From the NCBI GenBank assembly GCA_934098445.1, contig CAKOOW010000012.1, forward strand, positions 1 through 29,313: a stretch of 29,313 bases of DNA, given 5' to 3'. Below, one piece after another: positions 1 through 7,422 of this stretch. The translations under genes were made by a program, and so were the position numbers. This DNA comes from an uncultured Bacilli bacterium (lineage in GTDB: Bacteria > Bacillota_I > Bacilli_A > RF39 > UBA660). A model generated the notes under the pieces. It made no database searches, was not told the DNA's origin, and saw nothing but the letters and a program-made list of their open reading frames with translations. The first letter of the stretch is position 1. Each line of letters starts with the position of its first letter.

Positions 1-182
1 TCGTTTCTTTCAATAACGATTGAGGCAACAGCTGCTTCTTTTAGTTCCTTTGCTAAGAATGAACGAATTTTAATATCGTTATTTAAACATTTAGCAAAAT
101 TATTATTGTTGGCAAACCATTTAGATTCCCAATCTTTATTAACACCAATTCTTAAGCCAATTGGACTTACCTTTTGTCCCAT
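1..182 (-). CDS. rpsC: 30S ribosomal protein S3 (partial, N-terminal 60 residues)
   Basis: Reverse-strand reading from 182 gives MGQKVSPIGLRIGVNKDWES and continues open to the window edge, so only the N-terminal part is present. The opening is the standard S3 start. S3 sits at the mRNA entry channel of the small subunit. The ATG overlaps the TAA of rplV by one base (TAATG), and the ribosome binding site (AAGGAGG) lies inside the end of rplV, so translation is probably coupled. The position after rplV is the normal S10-operon order. The C-terminal part lies outside the window. Confidence 0.95.
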   Translation of the reverse strand, partial: MGQKVSPIGLRIGVNKDWESKWFANNNNFAKCLNNDIKIRSFLAKELKEAAVASIVIERN

Positions 183-529
183 TATTTTGCCTCCTTAACG
201 TTATCACTAACTTTAATAGTTATATGACTAGTACGTTTATCGTGTCTATCAACATTTGAACGACTACCAAATCTAATTTTCTTACGAGTTACACCTGGAT
301 TAATGTAACATTCACTGATAACTAGATCGGATTCTTTAGCGCCATTATTATTAACAGCGTTTGCAACAGCACTATTTAAAACTTTGCTGATTAAACGACT
401 AGCTTTTGTATTTGTATTAGCTAAAATACCTTGTGCAGTCTTAACATCCTTACCACGAACTAAATCAAGAGTCATTCTTGCTTTACGTGGAGGAACTTGT
501 GCACCTTTATGTATTGCGTATGCTTCCAT
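182..529 (-). CDS. rplV: 50S ribosomal protein L22
   Basis: 115 residues, the normal length for L22. It shows the conserved segments VPPRKARMTLDLVRGK near the N-terminus and ISECYINPGVTRKKIRFGSR near the beta-hairpin that lines the peptide exit tunnel. It lies between rpsS and rpsC in the S10 operon, 14 bases after the rpsS stop, and overlaps rpsC by one base. Nothing unusual was seen. Confidence 0.97.
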   Translation of the reverse strand: MEAYAIHKGAQVPPRKARMTLDLVRGKDVKTAQGILANTNTKASRLISKVLNSAVANAVNNNGAKESDLVISECYINPGVTRKKIRFGSRSNVDRHDKRTSHITIKVSDNVKEAK

Positions 530-543
530 TCTAATTATCCTTC

Positions 544-807
544 CTATTTTTGACCAGCATGGCCACCAAATTTACGAGTTAACGCAAATTCACCAAGCTT
601 ATGTCCTACCATATCTTCAGTTATATAAACTGGAATAAATTCTTTTCCGTTATGAACAGCAATTGTATGTCCTACAAAGTCAGGGAAAATTGTTGAACGA
701 CGTGAATAAGTTTTAACAACTTCTTTTTTACCAGTTTCATTTAATTTTTGAACTTTCTTAAGTAATCTATCGAAAACATAAGGTCCTTTTTTTAAACTTC
801 TTGCCAT
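544..807 (-). CDS. rpsS: 30S ribosomal protein S19
   Basis: 87 residues beginning MARSLKKGPYVFDRLLKKV, with the conserved SRRSTIFPDFVGHTIAVHNG and GHKLGEFALTRKFGGH segments. S19 binds 16S rRNA in the head of the small subunit, together with S13. The stop codon is TAG. The gene lies 13 bases after rplB in the S10 operon order. Confidence 0.97.
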   Translation of the reverse strand: MARSLKKGPYVFDRLLKKVQKLNETGKKEVVKTYSRRSTIFPDFVGHTIAVHNGKEFIPVYITEDMVGHKLGEFALTRKFGGHAGQK

Positions 808-820
808 TATTTATTTCCTC

Positions 821-1651
821 CTATTTCTTTCTACGACTAACAATTAACTTGTCAGATGCTTTTTTATTTTTTCTAGTCTTCAAGCCTAGAGCTGGTTTAC
901 CCCATGGAGTCATTGGTGCTTTACGTCCAATTGGAGTACGGCCTTCGCCACCACCATGTGGGTGGTCGTTAGGGTTCATAACAGAACCACGGTTAGTTGG
1001 ATTAACGCCCATATGACGTTTTCTACCAGCTTTACCAATATTTACAAGTTCAAAGTCTTCGTTGCCTACAACACCGATTGTAGCCATACAAACACCTAAA
1101 ACTTTTCTTGTTTCGCCAGATTGTAATCTTAACATTACATATTTACCTTCACGGCCAAGAATTTGAGCACTAGCACCAGCAGAACGAGCTAATTCAGCAC
1201 CCTTTCCAGGTTGAAGTTCGATGCAATGAACTACAGTACCAACAGGAATAACTTCTAGAGGAAGAGCATTACCAACTTTAATATCAGCATCTCTACCAGA
1301 TTCAATAATCATTCCTACTTTTAAATCTTTTGGTGCAATAATATATCTTTTTTCACCATCTAAATAATTAATAAGAGCAATATTAGCATTACGATTTGGA
1401 TCATATTCAATAGTAGCAACTTTACCAGTTACACCAGTTTTATTTCTCTTAAAATCAATTATTCTATATTTTTGTTTAGCGCCGCCACCAATGTGTTGAA
1501 CAGTCATTCTACCTTGATTATTTCTACCACCAGATTTAGTCTTCTTAACTAAAAGGCTTTTTTCAGGAGTAGCAGTAGTAATTTCTGTATTAGCAAGTGT
1601 CGACATACCTCTTCTACCATTAGTAGTAGGTTTATATTTCTTAATTGGCAT
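821..1651 (-). CDS. rplB: 50S ribosomal protein L2
   Basis: 276 residues, close to the usual 275-277. Conserved parts visible are IGGGAKQKYRIIDFKRNK, the GKGAELARSAGASAQILGRE segment and the C-terminal MNPNDHPHGGGEGRTPIG region with the functionally important histidine. L2 binds 23S rRNA and is needed for subunit association and the peptidyltransferase centre. The gene follows rplW by 16 bases. Confidence 0.97.
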   Translation of the reverse strand: MPIKKYKPTTNGRRGMSTLANTEITTATPEKSLLVKKTKSGGRNNQGRMTVQHIGGGAKQKYRIIDFKRNKTGVTGKVATIEYDPNRNANIALINYLDGEKRYIIAPKDLKVGMIIESGRDADIKVGNALPLEVIPVGTVVHCIELQPGKGAELARSAGASAQILGREGKYVMLRLQSGETRKVLGVCMATIGVVGNEDFELVNIGKAGRKRHMGVNPTNRGSVMNPNDHPHGGGEGRTPIGRKAPMTPWGKPALGLKTRKNKKASDKLIVSRRKK

Positions 1652-1667
1652 AATATCAGCTCCTATC

Positions 1668-1943
1668 CTAATATTCTATCTTTTCGCCATCTTTTAATGT
1701 AACGATAGCTTTCTTGTAAGTCTTAGTTTTTCCTGTATAACGACCTACTCTTTTACTTTTTGATTTAGTATTTACAGTATTAACGCTTGCAACCTTAACA
1801 CCGAAATATTTTTCGATAGCATTCTTAATTTGAATTTTGTTAGCACTTTTATTAACTTTAAATGTATATACGCCATTATTTTTAGCATACATAGACTTTT
1901 CAGTTATAACAGGTGCAATAATTACATCAGTATAATCTTTCAT
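1668..1943 (-). CDS. rplW: 50S ribosomal protein L23
   Basis: 91 residues, opening with the L23 pattern VIIAPVITEKSMYAKNNG and containing NKIQIKNAIEKYFGVKVASV. L23 sits beside the peptide tunnel exit and docks trigger factor and SRP. Its ATG overlaps the rplD TAA by one base (TAATG), so translation is likely coupled. Confidence 0.96.
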   Translation of the reverse strand: MKDYTDVIIAPVITEKSMYAKNNGVYTFKVNKSANKIQIKNAIEKYFGVKVASVNTVNTKSKSKRVGRYTGKTKTYKKAIVTLKDGEKIEY

Positions 1944-2566
1944 TATTTAAGTGCCTCCTCTATCATCTTAACAGCAGCTTCTTCCATAACTACATAATCA
2001 GCATTAACTAAATCATAGCAGTTAATTTCATCACTCATAAGTGTATAAGTATATCCAAGATTTCTTGTTGCTAAATATAGATTAGCAGCCTCATCAGCAG
2101 TTACAAATAACACTTTGCCGTCTAAACTTAAAGTCTTAAGTAAATCTTTAACAGTCTTAGTCTTGCTATCTGCAAGCTCTAAGGAATCAACAACAATTAA
2201 TTCTTTATTCTTAACTTTATCAGTTAAAGCACTCTTAAGAGCTAAGTTTCTTTCTTTTTTATTCATTTTGAATGTGTAATCACGAGGAACTACACCTCCA
2301 GCGATTCCACCACCACGCCATTGTGTAGCACGAATACTACCTTGACGAGCACGTCCAGTACCTTTTTGTCTCCAAGGTTTTCTTCCACCACCAGATACTT
2401 CTGCAACTGTTTTAGTTTTGGCAGTTCCTTGTCTAGTAGCAGCTAATTGTAAATCGATTGCTTTTTTCAAAACAACTTCATTTACTTCAATGCCAAACAC
2501 TTTGGCATTTAATGTTAAATCTTTAGTTTTTTCATTTTTTAAATTCTTTACTTCAACTTTTGCCAT
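1943..2566 (-). CDS. rplD: 50S ribosomal protein L4
   Basis: 207 residues, the usual length. The tunnel-facing loop is clear: GGGRKPWRQKGTGRARQGS followed by RATQWRGGGIAGG. L4 is an early 23S-binding assembly protein and, in several bacteria, the repressor of its own S10 operon through the mRNA leader. A structured leader is present upstream of rpsJ here, but L4 control is inference. The gene lies 23 bases after rplC. Confidence 0.96.
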   Translation of the reverse strand: MAKVEVKNLKNEKTKDLTLNAKVFGIEVNEVVLKKAIDLQLAATRQGTAKTKTVAEVSGGGRKPWRQKGTGRARQGSIRATQWRGGGIAGGVVPRDYTFKMNKKERNLALKSALTDKVKNKELIVVDSLELADSKTKTVKDLLKTLSLDGKVLFVTADEAANLYLATRNLGYTYTLMSDEINCYDLVNADYVVMEEAAVKMIEEALK

Positions 2567-2589
2567 AGATTAATCACCTTTCTAGAAAA

Positions 2590-3309
2590 TTAATTTTCTT
2601 GGCTTTCTTCTTTAGCTTCAGTGTTATCGCTAGCAACGCTATCAACAACTGTTTCGTATGAAACTAATTCATTATTTTCTGCTTTTCTTTCATTTTTAGC
2701 AGCAGATTTAATTAAAACTAAAGATTGTTTTGCACCGGGAACATTACCACTTACTAAAATGTAATTTTCAGCTGGATTAGCATCGACTACTACTAAATTT
2801 TGAATAGTAACAGTTTCACAACCCATATGTCCTGGTAATGCCTTACCTGGTAATACTCTCATTGGTCTCATAGTACCCATTGAACCTGGTCTTCTATGAT
2901 AACGTGATCCGTGTGCAGATGGACCACTCTTTTGGCCATGGCGTTTAATAACACCTTGAGTTCCGTGACCCTTGCTTGTTCCTGTAACATCTACTACTTC
3001 ACCAGCAGCAAATAAGGAAGCATCTATTGTATCCCCTAAGTTATAAGAGCCTTCATAGTCTCTTATTTCTTTTAAGAAGCGCTTAGGATTTGTATTAGCC
3101 TTTTTAGCATGACCAATACTAGCTTTAGTGGCGTTCTTTTCTTTTTTGTCACATACGCCTAATTGAATTGCATTATAACCATCATTTTCAACAGTTTTAA
3201 CTTGCATAACAGTATTTTTTTCAACTTCAATTACTGTGACAGGAATTACTTTGCCTTCTTTAGTGAAGACTTCAGTCATTCCAACCTTACGTCCTAAGAT
3301 TCCTTTCAT
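2590..3309 (-). CDS. rplC: 50S ribosomal protein L3
   Basis: 239 residues beginning MKGILGRKVGMTEVFTKEGK, with the conserved GTSKGHGTQGVIKRHGQKSG and PGSMGTMRPMRVLPGKALPGHMG segments. L3 initiates 50S assembly near the peptidyltransferase centre. It is about 30 residues longer than the roughly 209-residue Bacillus form. The extra part is an acidic, Glu/Asn/Ser-rich tail after residue about 209, probably disordered. The gene follows rpsJ by 18 bases. Confidence 0.96.
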   Translation of the reverse strand: MKGILGRKVGMTEVFTKEGKVIPVTVIEVEKNTVMQVKTVENDGYNAIQLGVCDKKEKNATKASIGHAKKANTNPKRFLKEIRDYEGSYNLGDTIDASLFAAGEVVDVTGTSKGHGTQGVIKRHGQKSGPSAHGSRYHRRPGSMGTMRPMRVLPGKALPGHMGCETVTIQNLVVVDANPAENYILVSGNVPGAKQSLVLIKSAAKNERKAENNELVSYETVVDSVASDNTEAKEESQEN

Positions 3310-3327
3310 ATTTTCCTCCGTTATTTA

Positions 3328-3633
3328 TTATAATTGTTTGATACTAATTGCAACTCCGCTTGGTAAGTCTAAACGACTTAGAGCTTCAATAGTCTCTTTG
3401 CTTGGTTCTTTTACTTCAATTAGTCTCTTGTGAGTACGTGATTCAAATTGTTCACGTGCATCTTTGTACTTATGTACAGCTCTTAATACTGTAACCTTCT
3501 CGATTTCAGTAGGAAGAGGAATGGGACCAGAAATAACTCCCCCAGTTCTTTTTACAACATCTACAATCTTGCCAGCAGCTAGATCAATACTTCTATGATC
3601 ATATGCCTTAAGATTAATGCGTATTTTTGACAT
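3328..3633 (-). CDS. rpsJ: 30S ribosomal protein S10
   Basis: 101 residues, MSKIRINLKAYDHRSIDLAA at the start, with GPIPLPTEIEKVTVLRAVHK and ESRTHKRLIEVKEPSKET. S10 is a head protein of the small subunit and also the NusE partner in antitermination. It is the first gene of the operon, with an AAGGGAGG Shine-Dalgarno 7 bases before the ATG and a hairpin just upstream of that. The promoter is at 3777-3806. Confidence 0.97.
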   Translation of the reverse strand: MSKIRINLKAYDHRSIDLAAGKIVDVVKRTGGVISGPIPLPTEIEKVTVLRAVHKYKDAREQFESRTHKRLIEVKEPSKETIEALSRLDLPSGVAISIKQL

Positions 3634-3770
3634 TATATGTCCTCCCTTCGTCTATATCTAGTATAGACTTGCTCCGTTATGAATTACCTGATATTGCCAC
3701 TTTTAGTCAATTTCTTTCAATCAACTTTGCCTAGTGTATCAGCAACCTCACACATCCCTGCAGTCATACA
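3634..3770 (-). promoter_or_regulatory. Structured 5' leader of the S10 operon
   Basis: About 137 nt of untranslated leader lies between the predicted start site and rpsJ. Visible structure includes a perfect 7-bp hairpin GTCTATA/TATAGAC (3650-3668, loop of 5) only four bases before the Shine-Dalgarno, and further up a GTGTGAGGTTGCTGATACAC element that can close on GTGT/ACAC. Bacillota S10 operons often carry autoregulatory leaders, and the sequence style fits. Which protein binds (L4 is the classical regulator) cannot be read from the sequence. Confidence 0.55.
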
Positions 3771-3776
3771 ATCAAA

Positions 3777-3806
3777 ATAATACCATATCTTTCCCCTAGA
3801 AATCAA
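3777..3806 (-). promoter_or_regulatory. Sigma-A-type promoter of the S10 operon
   Basis: Minus strand: -35 TTGATT (3801-3806), 18-base spacer, -10 TATTAT (3777-3782). It is the best sigma-A match in the 364-base gap before rpsJ and gives a start near 3770. Confidence 0.65.
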
Positions 3807-3863
3807 GTGTTTTTTGCACTTTTTCACATTATTTTAAGAGCCTGTTTTTTATTCCCAAACTAT

Positions 3864-3883
3864 AACATTTTCTCCAAAATGTT
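3864..3883. repeat. Perfect 8-bp inverted repeat in the gpmI-rpsJ gap
   Basis: AACATTTT-CTCC-AAAATGTT. It is followed by only a short T run on the plus strand and none on the minus strand, so it is a weak terminator candidate at best. It may help separate the gpmI and S10 transcription units. The rest of the 3634-3997 gap holds the S10 promoter and leader plus the gpmI terminator. Confidence 0.4.
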
Positions 3884-3888
3884 TTTCA

Positions 3889-3923
3889 TCAAAAAAGAAA
3901 CTTCCATCCAAGAAAGTTTCTCA
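3889..3923 (-). terminator. Intrinsic terminator downstream of gpmI
   Basis: Minus strand: perfect 8-bp stem AGAAACTT/AAGTTTCT (3914-3921 with 3896-3903), 10-base loop, followed by a run of T (complement of 3891-3896). It lies about 75 bases after the gpmI stop. Confidence 0.8.
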
Positions 3924-3997
3924 ATCAAATTCTTTTAATCATCTTCTAAATTAGAATTTTACCCATTATTATCTTAAAATCTTATAATTTTTAAATT

Positions 3998-5521
3998 TTA
4001 CTTAGTACTATCATCATCAGTTGCAAATAAAACCTCAGTTGCCTTCATCTCTGGTGGACAAGCAATATCCATATATTTAAGAATCGTAGGAGCCACCATA
4101 GTTAAATCCCCATTTCTTAATTTAACAGTACTATCTGTAATAATAAAAGGTACCGGATACAAAGAATGAGTCGTAATAACATTATCATTATCATCTAACA
4201 TATAATCACAATTACCATGATCAGCCATAATAAATAAAGTATAATCATTATCTAAAGCCTTACTATAAATACTGCCAAGACAATAATCTATTACTTCTAA
4301 AGCCTCAATAGTAGCCTCCAAATTACCCGTATGACCAACCATATCCGGATTAGCAAAATTAACTAAAATAAAATCGTACCCCTTATCCATACACTTTAGA
4401 CAAGTCTTTGTAACATCTTTACAACTCATCTCTGGTTTCAAATCATAAGTAGCCACTTTCGGACTAGGTATTAAATAACGATCACACTTCTCTAATTTAT
4501 ACTCTTTACCACCATCAAAAAAATAAGTTACATGCGCATACTTCTCAGTCTCCGCAATTCTGGCTTGTGTTAGCCCTAACTGTGCTAAATAAACCCCTAA
4601 ACTGTTCTTAACTTCCGTTAAACCTAAGAATGCTTTGGAATTCTTAGCCTCCGCAATCGGATAAATGGTGTAAGTTTTTAGATTATTAAATTTTACTGTA
4701 TCATAAATGTCAAACTTATTATCTGTTAAAACCTGTAAAATTTGCTTAGCTCGATCAGGACGATAATTCATCCATAAAACAACATCCCCATCCATAATCT
4801 TGGGAATATCCTCCATAATAATAGGAGGTAAAAATTCATCAGTAACATTCTTCTTATAACAAAAGTTAATAGCTTCCTTCAAATCTTTAACCCGAGCTCC
4901 AGTCCCTAAAGTTAACATATCACTATAAAGTTTAGTTCGGTCCCATTTCTTATCTCGATCCATCGCATAATAACGACCACAAACACTAGCCACTTCTTTA
5001 TAACCATATTCCCTTAACTTAGCATTAGTTTCTTCGATATAACTCCAACTACTCATTACCGAAGTATCTCTACCATCAGTAATCGCATGAACATAAACTT
5101 CCTTAATACCAGCCTCATATAAATAATCAAGCATCCATAAATTAAACTTAATATGCGAATGAATACCCCCATCCGATAAAAGTCCTAACATATGAATAGG
5201 CTTATTATTATCTTTAGCATAATTAACCATTTCTAAAAAAGTTTCATTCTTAAGAATTTCTTTCTTACTAAACCAGTCCGTTATCTCCATAAAATTTTGT
5301 TTAATCAAACGTCCAGCTCCAATTGTCGTATGTCCTACTTCACTGTTACCCATCTGTCCTTTTTCCAGACCAACAGCCCGCTCAGATGCTAATAACTGAC
5401 TATGGGGATACTTATTCCACAATTCTTTAAAATTAGGCATCTTCGCCAACTTAACGGCATTTCCATGAATACTATTTCTTAAACCAAAACCATCTAATAT
5501 TATTGTTAATACTTTTTTCAT
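3998..5521 (-). CDS. gpmI: 2,3-bisphosphoglycerate-independent phosphoglycerate mutase
   Basis: 507 residues, close to the 510 usual for this alkaline-phosphatase-superfamily enzyme, which interconverts 3- and 2-phosphoglycerate in the cytoplasm using two Mn ions. The N-terminal metal site LTIILDGFG is present, as is the catalytic serine in GQMGNSEVGH (Ser60). The C-terminal metal ligands are in NFANPDMVGHTGN and MADHGNCD. The motif near the C-terminus reads THSLYPVPF, where TNPVP-like forms are usual; this is a minor divergence. It stands last in a block with gap and pgk, but has its own promoter (5576-5605) and terminator. The Shine-Dalgarno is weak. Confidence 0.97.
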   Translation of the reverse strand: MKKVLTIILDGFGLRNSIHGNAVKLAKMPNFKELWNKYPHSQLLASERAVGLEKGQMGNSEVGHTTIGAGRLIKQNFMEITDWFSKKEILKNETFLEMVNYAKDNNKPIHMLGLLSDGGIHSHIKFNLWMLDYLYEAGIKEVYVHAITDGRDTSVMSSWSYIEETNAKLREYGYKEVASVCGRYYAMDRDKKWDRTKLYSDMLTLGTGARVKDLKEAINFCYKKNVTDEFLPPIIMEDIPKIMDGDVVLWMNYRPDRAKQILQVLTDNKFDIYDTVKFNNLKTYTIYPIAEAKNSKAFLGLTEVKNSLGVYLAQLGLTQARIAETEKYAHVTYFFDGGKEYKLEKCDRYLIPSPKVATYDLKPEMSCKDVTKTCLKCMDKGYDFILVNFANPDMVGHTGNLEATIEALEVIDYCLGSIYSKALDNDYTLFIMADHGNCDYMLDDNDNVITTHSLYPVPFIITDSTVKLRNGDLTMVAPTILKYMDIACPPEMKATEVLFATDDDSTK

Positions 5522-5575
5522 AAAAATCTCTTTTCTAACTATTTAAGAAGTCTTATCTAACAATATAGCACTAAA

Positions 5576-5605
5576 ATATTACCACAAATTAGCTTTTACT
5601 GACAA
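5576..5605 (-). promoter_or_regulatory. Candidate promoter of gpmI
   Basis: Minus strand: -35 TTGTCA (5600-5605), 18-base spacer, -10 TAATAT (5576-5581). It lies between the spo0A terminator and gpmI and would give a leader of about 48 nt. Confidence 0.5.
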
Positions 5606-5667
5606 GTACTTTATCTCTTTTTCTAACTACCCCCATCTTTAAGAATCATCTTTCTTATATTCAATAA

Positions 5668-5700
5668 ACAAAAAAAACTCTAAGAACAATCTTAAAGTTA
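5668..5700 (-). terminator. Intrinsic terminator of spo0A, overlapping the stop codon
   Basis: Minus strand: 10-bp stem AACTTTAAGA/TCTTAGAGTT with one G-U pair, TTGT loop, then seven or more T. The stem begins inside the spo0A stop codon (5698-5700). It separates spo0A from gpmI. Confidence 0.88.
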
Positions 5701-6459
5701 TCTTGCCACATGTCTACTATCCACACTTAACTTATCTGCTAAAGTCGCTAAAAATTCTGAATTAGTAGGCTTAGCCCGATCAAAGTCCACCGAATGACCA
5801 AAAACCTCTTCCATAAGATCATAATCTCCCCTTGTCCAACTAACTTCAATCGCATGTCTAATAGCTCGTTCCACTCTTGATGGCGTCGTATTATACTTCT
5901 GGGCAATATAAGGATAAACTTCCTTCGTAATTCCTCCTAAACAATCTGGATTATTATACATAAGAGCAATCGAGTCTCTAATATATTGATACCCTTTAAT
6001 ATGACTAGGCATCCCCAGATCATGTAAAAGCTTAGAAATTTCTTTAGTCATATCACCATTATTTCCAACAGGAACATTAGATGTCTCTAAATTAACCGCA
6101 TCATTAATTCTTTCTTCTAAAATATCTAAATCAGTTCCCTTATAAAGACAGAATAAAATATTATAATCGGTAAGTACCCGTAATAAATCCATATTCTTAT
6201 TATAAGTATATAAAATCACTTTCTTATTTAGATTTTCTCTCTTTAAAAACTTTAAAATCCCCATCCCATCTAAAGATGGTAAAACCATTGATAACACAAT
6301 ACAATCAAAGTCATCATATTTATCCTTAATCAGCTTAATAGCCTCTAAGCCATCGCTACAACTATACTTTATATTGACATTAGTACTACTTTTACTCGTC
6401 AAAAATTCTTTTACTGCCTTAATACTAGATACTTCATCTACCATAAGTACATTAATCAT
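5698..6459 (-). CDS. spo0A: Sporulation master regulator Spo0A with substituted phosphoacceptor
   Basis: 253 residues: receiver domain about 1-120, linker, and Spo0A C-terminal DNA-binding domain about 135-253. The C-terminal half is strongly conserved (HIKGYQYIRDSIALMYN, TPSRVERAIRHAIEVSWTRG, AKPTNSEFLATLADKL), so the identity is secure. The receiver is altered. The acidic pair is D8-E9 and T85 is kept, but the phosphoacceptor position in CIVLSMVLPSLDG is Ser57 (codon TCA) where Spo0A has Asp. The usual K-P turn is replaced by Y106-K107-G108. In Bacillus, phosphorylation of this Asp by the phosphorelay drives dimerisation. Here activation must differ; constitutive or ligand-controlled activity is inference. 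It lies between a membrane XRE regulator and gpmI, not after spoIVB as in Bacillus. Two Spo0A boxes lie upstream. Confidence 0.96.
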   Translation of the reverse strand: MINVLMVDEVSSIKAVKEFLTSKSSTNVNIKYSCSDGLEAIKLIKDKYDDFDCIVLSMVLPSLDGMGILKFLKRENLNKKVILYTYNKNMDLLRVLTDYNILFCLYKGTDLDILEERINDAVNLETSNVPVGNNGDMTKEISKLLHDLGMPSHIKGYQYIRDSIALMYNNPDCLGGITKEVYPYIAQKYNTTPSRVERAIRHAIEVSWTRGDYDLMEEVFGHSVDFDRAKPTNSEFLATLADKLSVDSRHVAR

Positions 6460-6490
6460 AATTTTCTCCCTATTCGTACTACCTATATCT

Positions 6491-6546
6491 ATTATAAAAT
6501 ATTTTTTTACAAAATTCCACTTTTTATTTTGACAATTTTTGTCGAA
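6491..6546 (-). promoter_or_regulatory. spo0A promoter with two inverted Spo0A boxes
   Basis: The -10 TATAAT is at 6491-6496 on the minus strand. The -35 region with a 17-base spacer (6514-6519, TGGAAT) is poor. Just upstream are TTTGTCGAA on the plus strand (6538-6546), a perfect 0A box, and ATTGTCAAA on the minus strand (6528-6536), 8 of 9 to TTTGTCRAA. The boxes lie at about -45 to -62 from the predicted start, the usual place for activation by Spo0A. Positive autoregulation is inferred. Confidence 0.7.
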
Positions 6547-6595
6547 CTATAAAAACTAATTTATCTCTCCAACACATCAAATTATAATTATTATC

Positions 6596-7171
6596 CTACT
6601 TTTCCTCTAAACAAACACCCCCATTTTCTTTAATATAAGTAACTATTTTATCTAAGATTTCTTTTGGTTCCCCTGTTTTAATATTATCAAAATCAAATTT
6701 ATCTTTTATAACCTCATCTTCTATCTCAAAAGAAAGAGTATTATCAGTATTATTCTTCATAATGATATAATCACTTATCTTTCCATTAAAATAGCAAATC
6801 CTTCCTTCTCCACTAGCAGTTACCTCACTTTGATAGTAATTAATTGTAGAAAAATAAATCCCCAAAATACATAGTAAAATGAAAATAAGTATTCCTAAAG
6901 TTATTCCTAAGACTTTAATTAATTTAATAATTAATTTAGAATTACTTTCCGTTTTATCAATCTTTTCTAAAAGAATATTCTTATTTCCAATTAATTCATC
7001 CATACTAATATTAAAAATATCAGCCAGTTTTTGCGCCTGCTTTAAATCAGGACTAGTCTCATTAAGTTCCCAATTAGATATGGTCTGTCTTGTAACTCCA
7101 ATCATCTCCGCAAGATTTTCTTGACTTAAGTAATGTTTTTTTCTTTCTTTAATTATTTTTTCTCCTAACAT
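6596..7171 (-). CDS. XRE-family regulator with C-terminal membrane anchor and extracytoplasmic tail
   Basis: 191 residues. Residues about 1-62 form an XRE/Cro-type helix-turn-helix (LSQENLAEMIGVTRQTISNW, then DLKQAQKLADIFNISMDELI). A hydrophobic segment at about 82-108 (ILIFILLCILGIYF) is a single membrane span, followed by a roughly 80-residue polar tail predicted outside. This layout is common in Bacillota transcription factors thought to sense membrane or envelope signals. The Shine-Dalgarno AGAAAGGAAAG supports the start. It lies 136 bases upstream of spo0A in the same orientation, which makes a regulatory link possible but unproven. No terminator separates the two that I can see. No named homologue recognised. 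Confidence 0.8.
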   Translation of the reverse strand: MLGEKIIKERKKHYLSQENLAEMIGVTRQTISNWELNETSPDLKQAQKLADIFNISMDELIGNKNILLEKIDKTESNSKLIIKLIKVLGITLGILIFILLCILGIYFSTINYYQSEVTASGEGRICYFNGKISDYIIMKNNTDNTLSFEIEDEVIKDKFDFDNIKTGEPKEILDKIVTYIKENGGVCLEEK

Positions 7172-7422
7172 ATTAACTTTCCTTTCTATTTTGATTTTAG
7201 TTTTTTTTAAAGTTATGGTCTATCAAATTTATTTGGAATATTCGCAAATTTTCTTAACATTAAAAAAAGTGCCTTAGAAAAACTACTCTTAGCACTTCTA
7301 TTTACTAGAATAATAAGTAAATACTTCCTATCTAGTTCTCTTCTAGCTCTTAAAATTACCCTAGAACTTTTACTATCCAATCTCTTCTAAAGTCCCCCTA
7401 ATAACTCCTAGAAAATTATTTT
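7172..7422. other. Intergenic region between pgk and the XRE gene
   Basis: It holds the pgk terminator (7261-7297) and a 125-base stretch between the pgk stop and that terminator with several CTAG-containing short repeats but no open frame. The XRE-gene promoter should lie in 7172-7260, but no convincing -35/-10 pair is visible. Confidence 0.4.
7261..7297 (-). terminator. Intrinsic terminator downstream of pgk
   Basis: Minus strand: stem AAGTGC/GCACTT (7292-7297 with 7268-7273), with a short inner AGA/TCT helix, then seven T. It lies about 125 bases after the pgk stop. Confidence 0.7.

Noticed and set aside
384..1016. Plus-strand open frames opposite rplV, rpsS and rplB
   Set aside because: They are antisense to well-conserved ribosomal genes, have no ribosome binding site and no protein-like composition.
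7298..7422. Cluster of CTAG-containing short repeats after pgk, considered as a small RNA
   Set aside because: There is no matching promoter, the repeats are short and imperfect, and a long 3' untranslated region of pgk before its terminator is enough to explain it.
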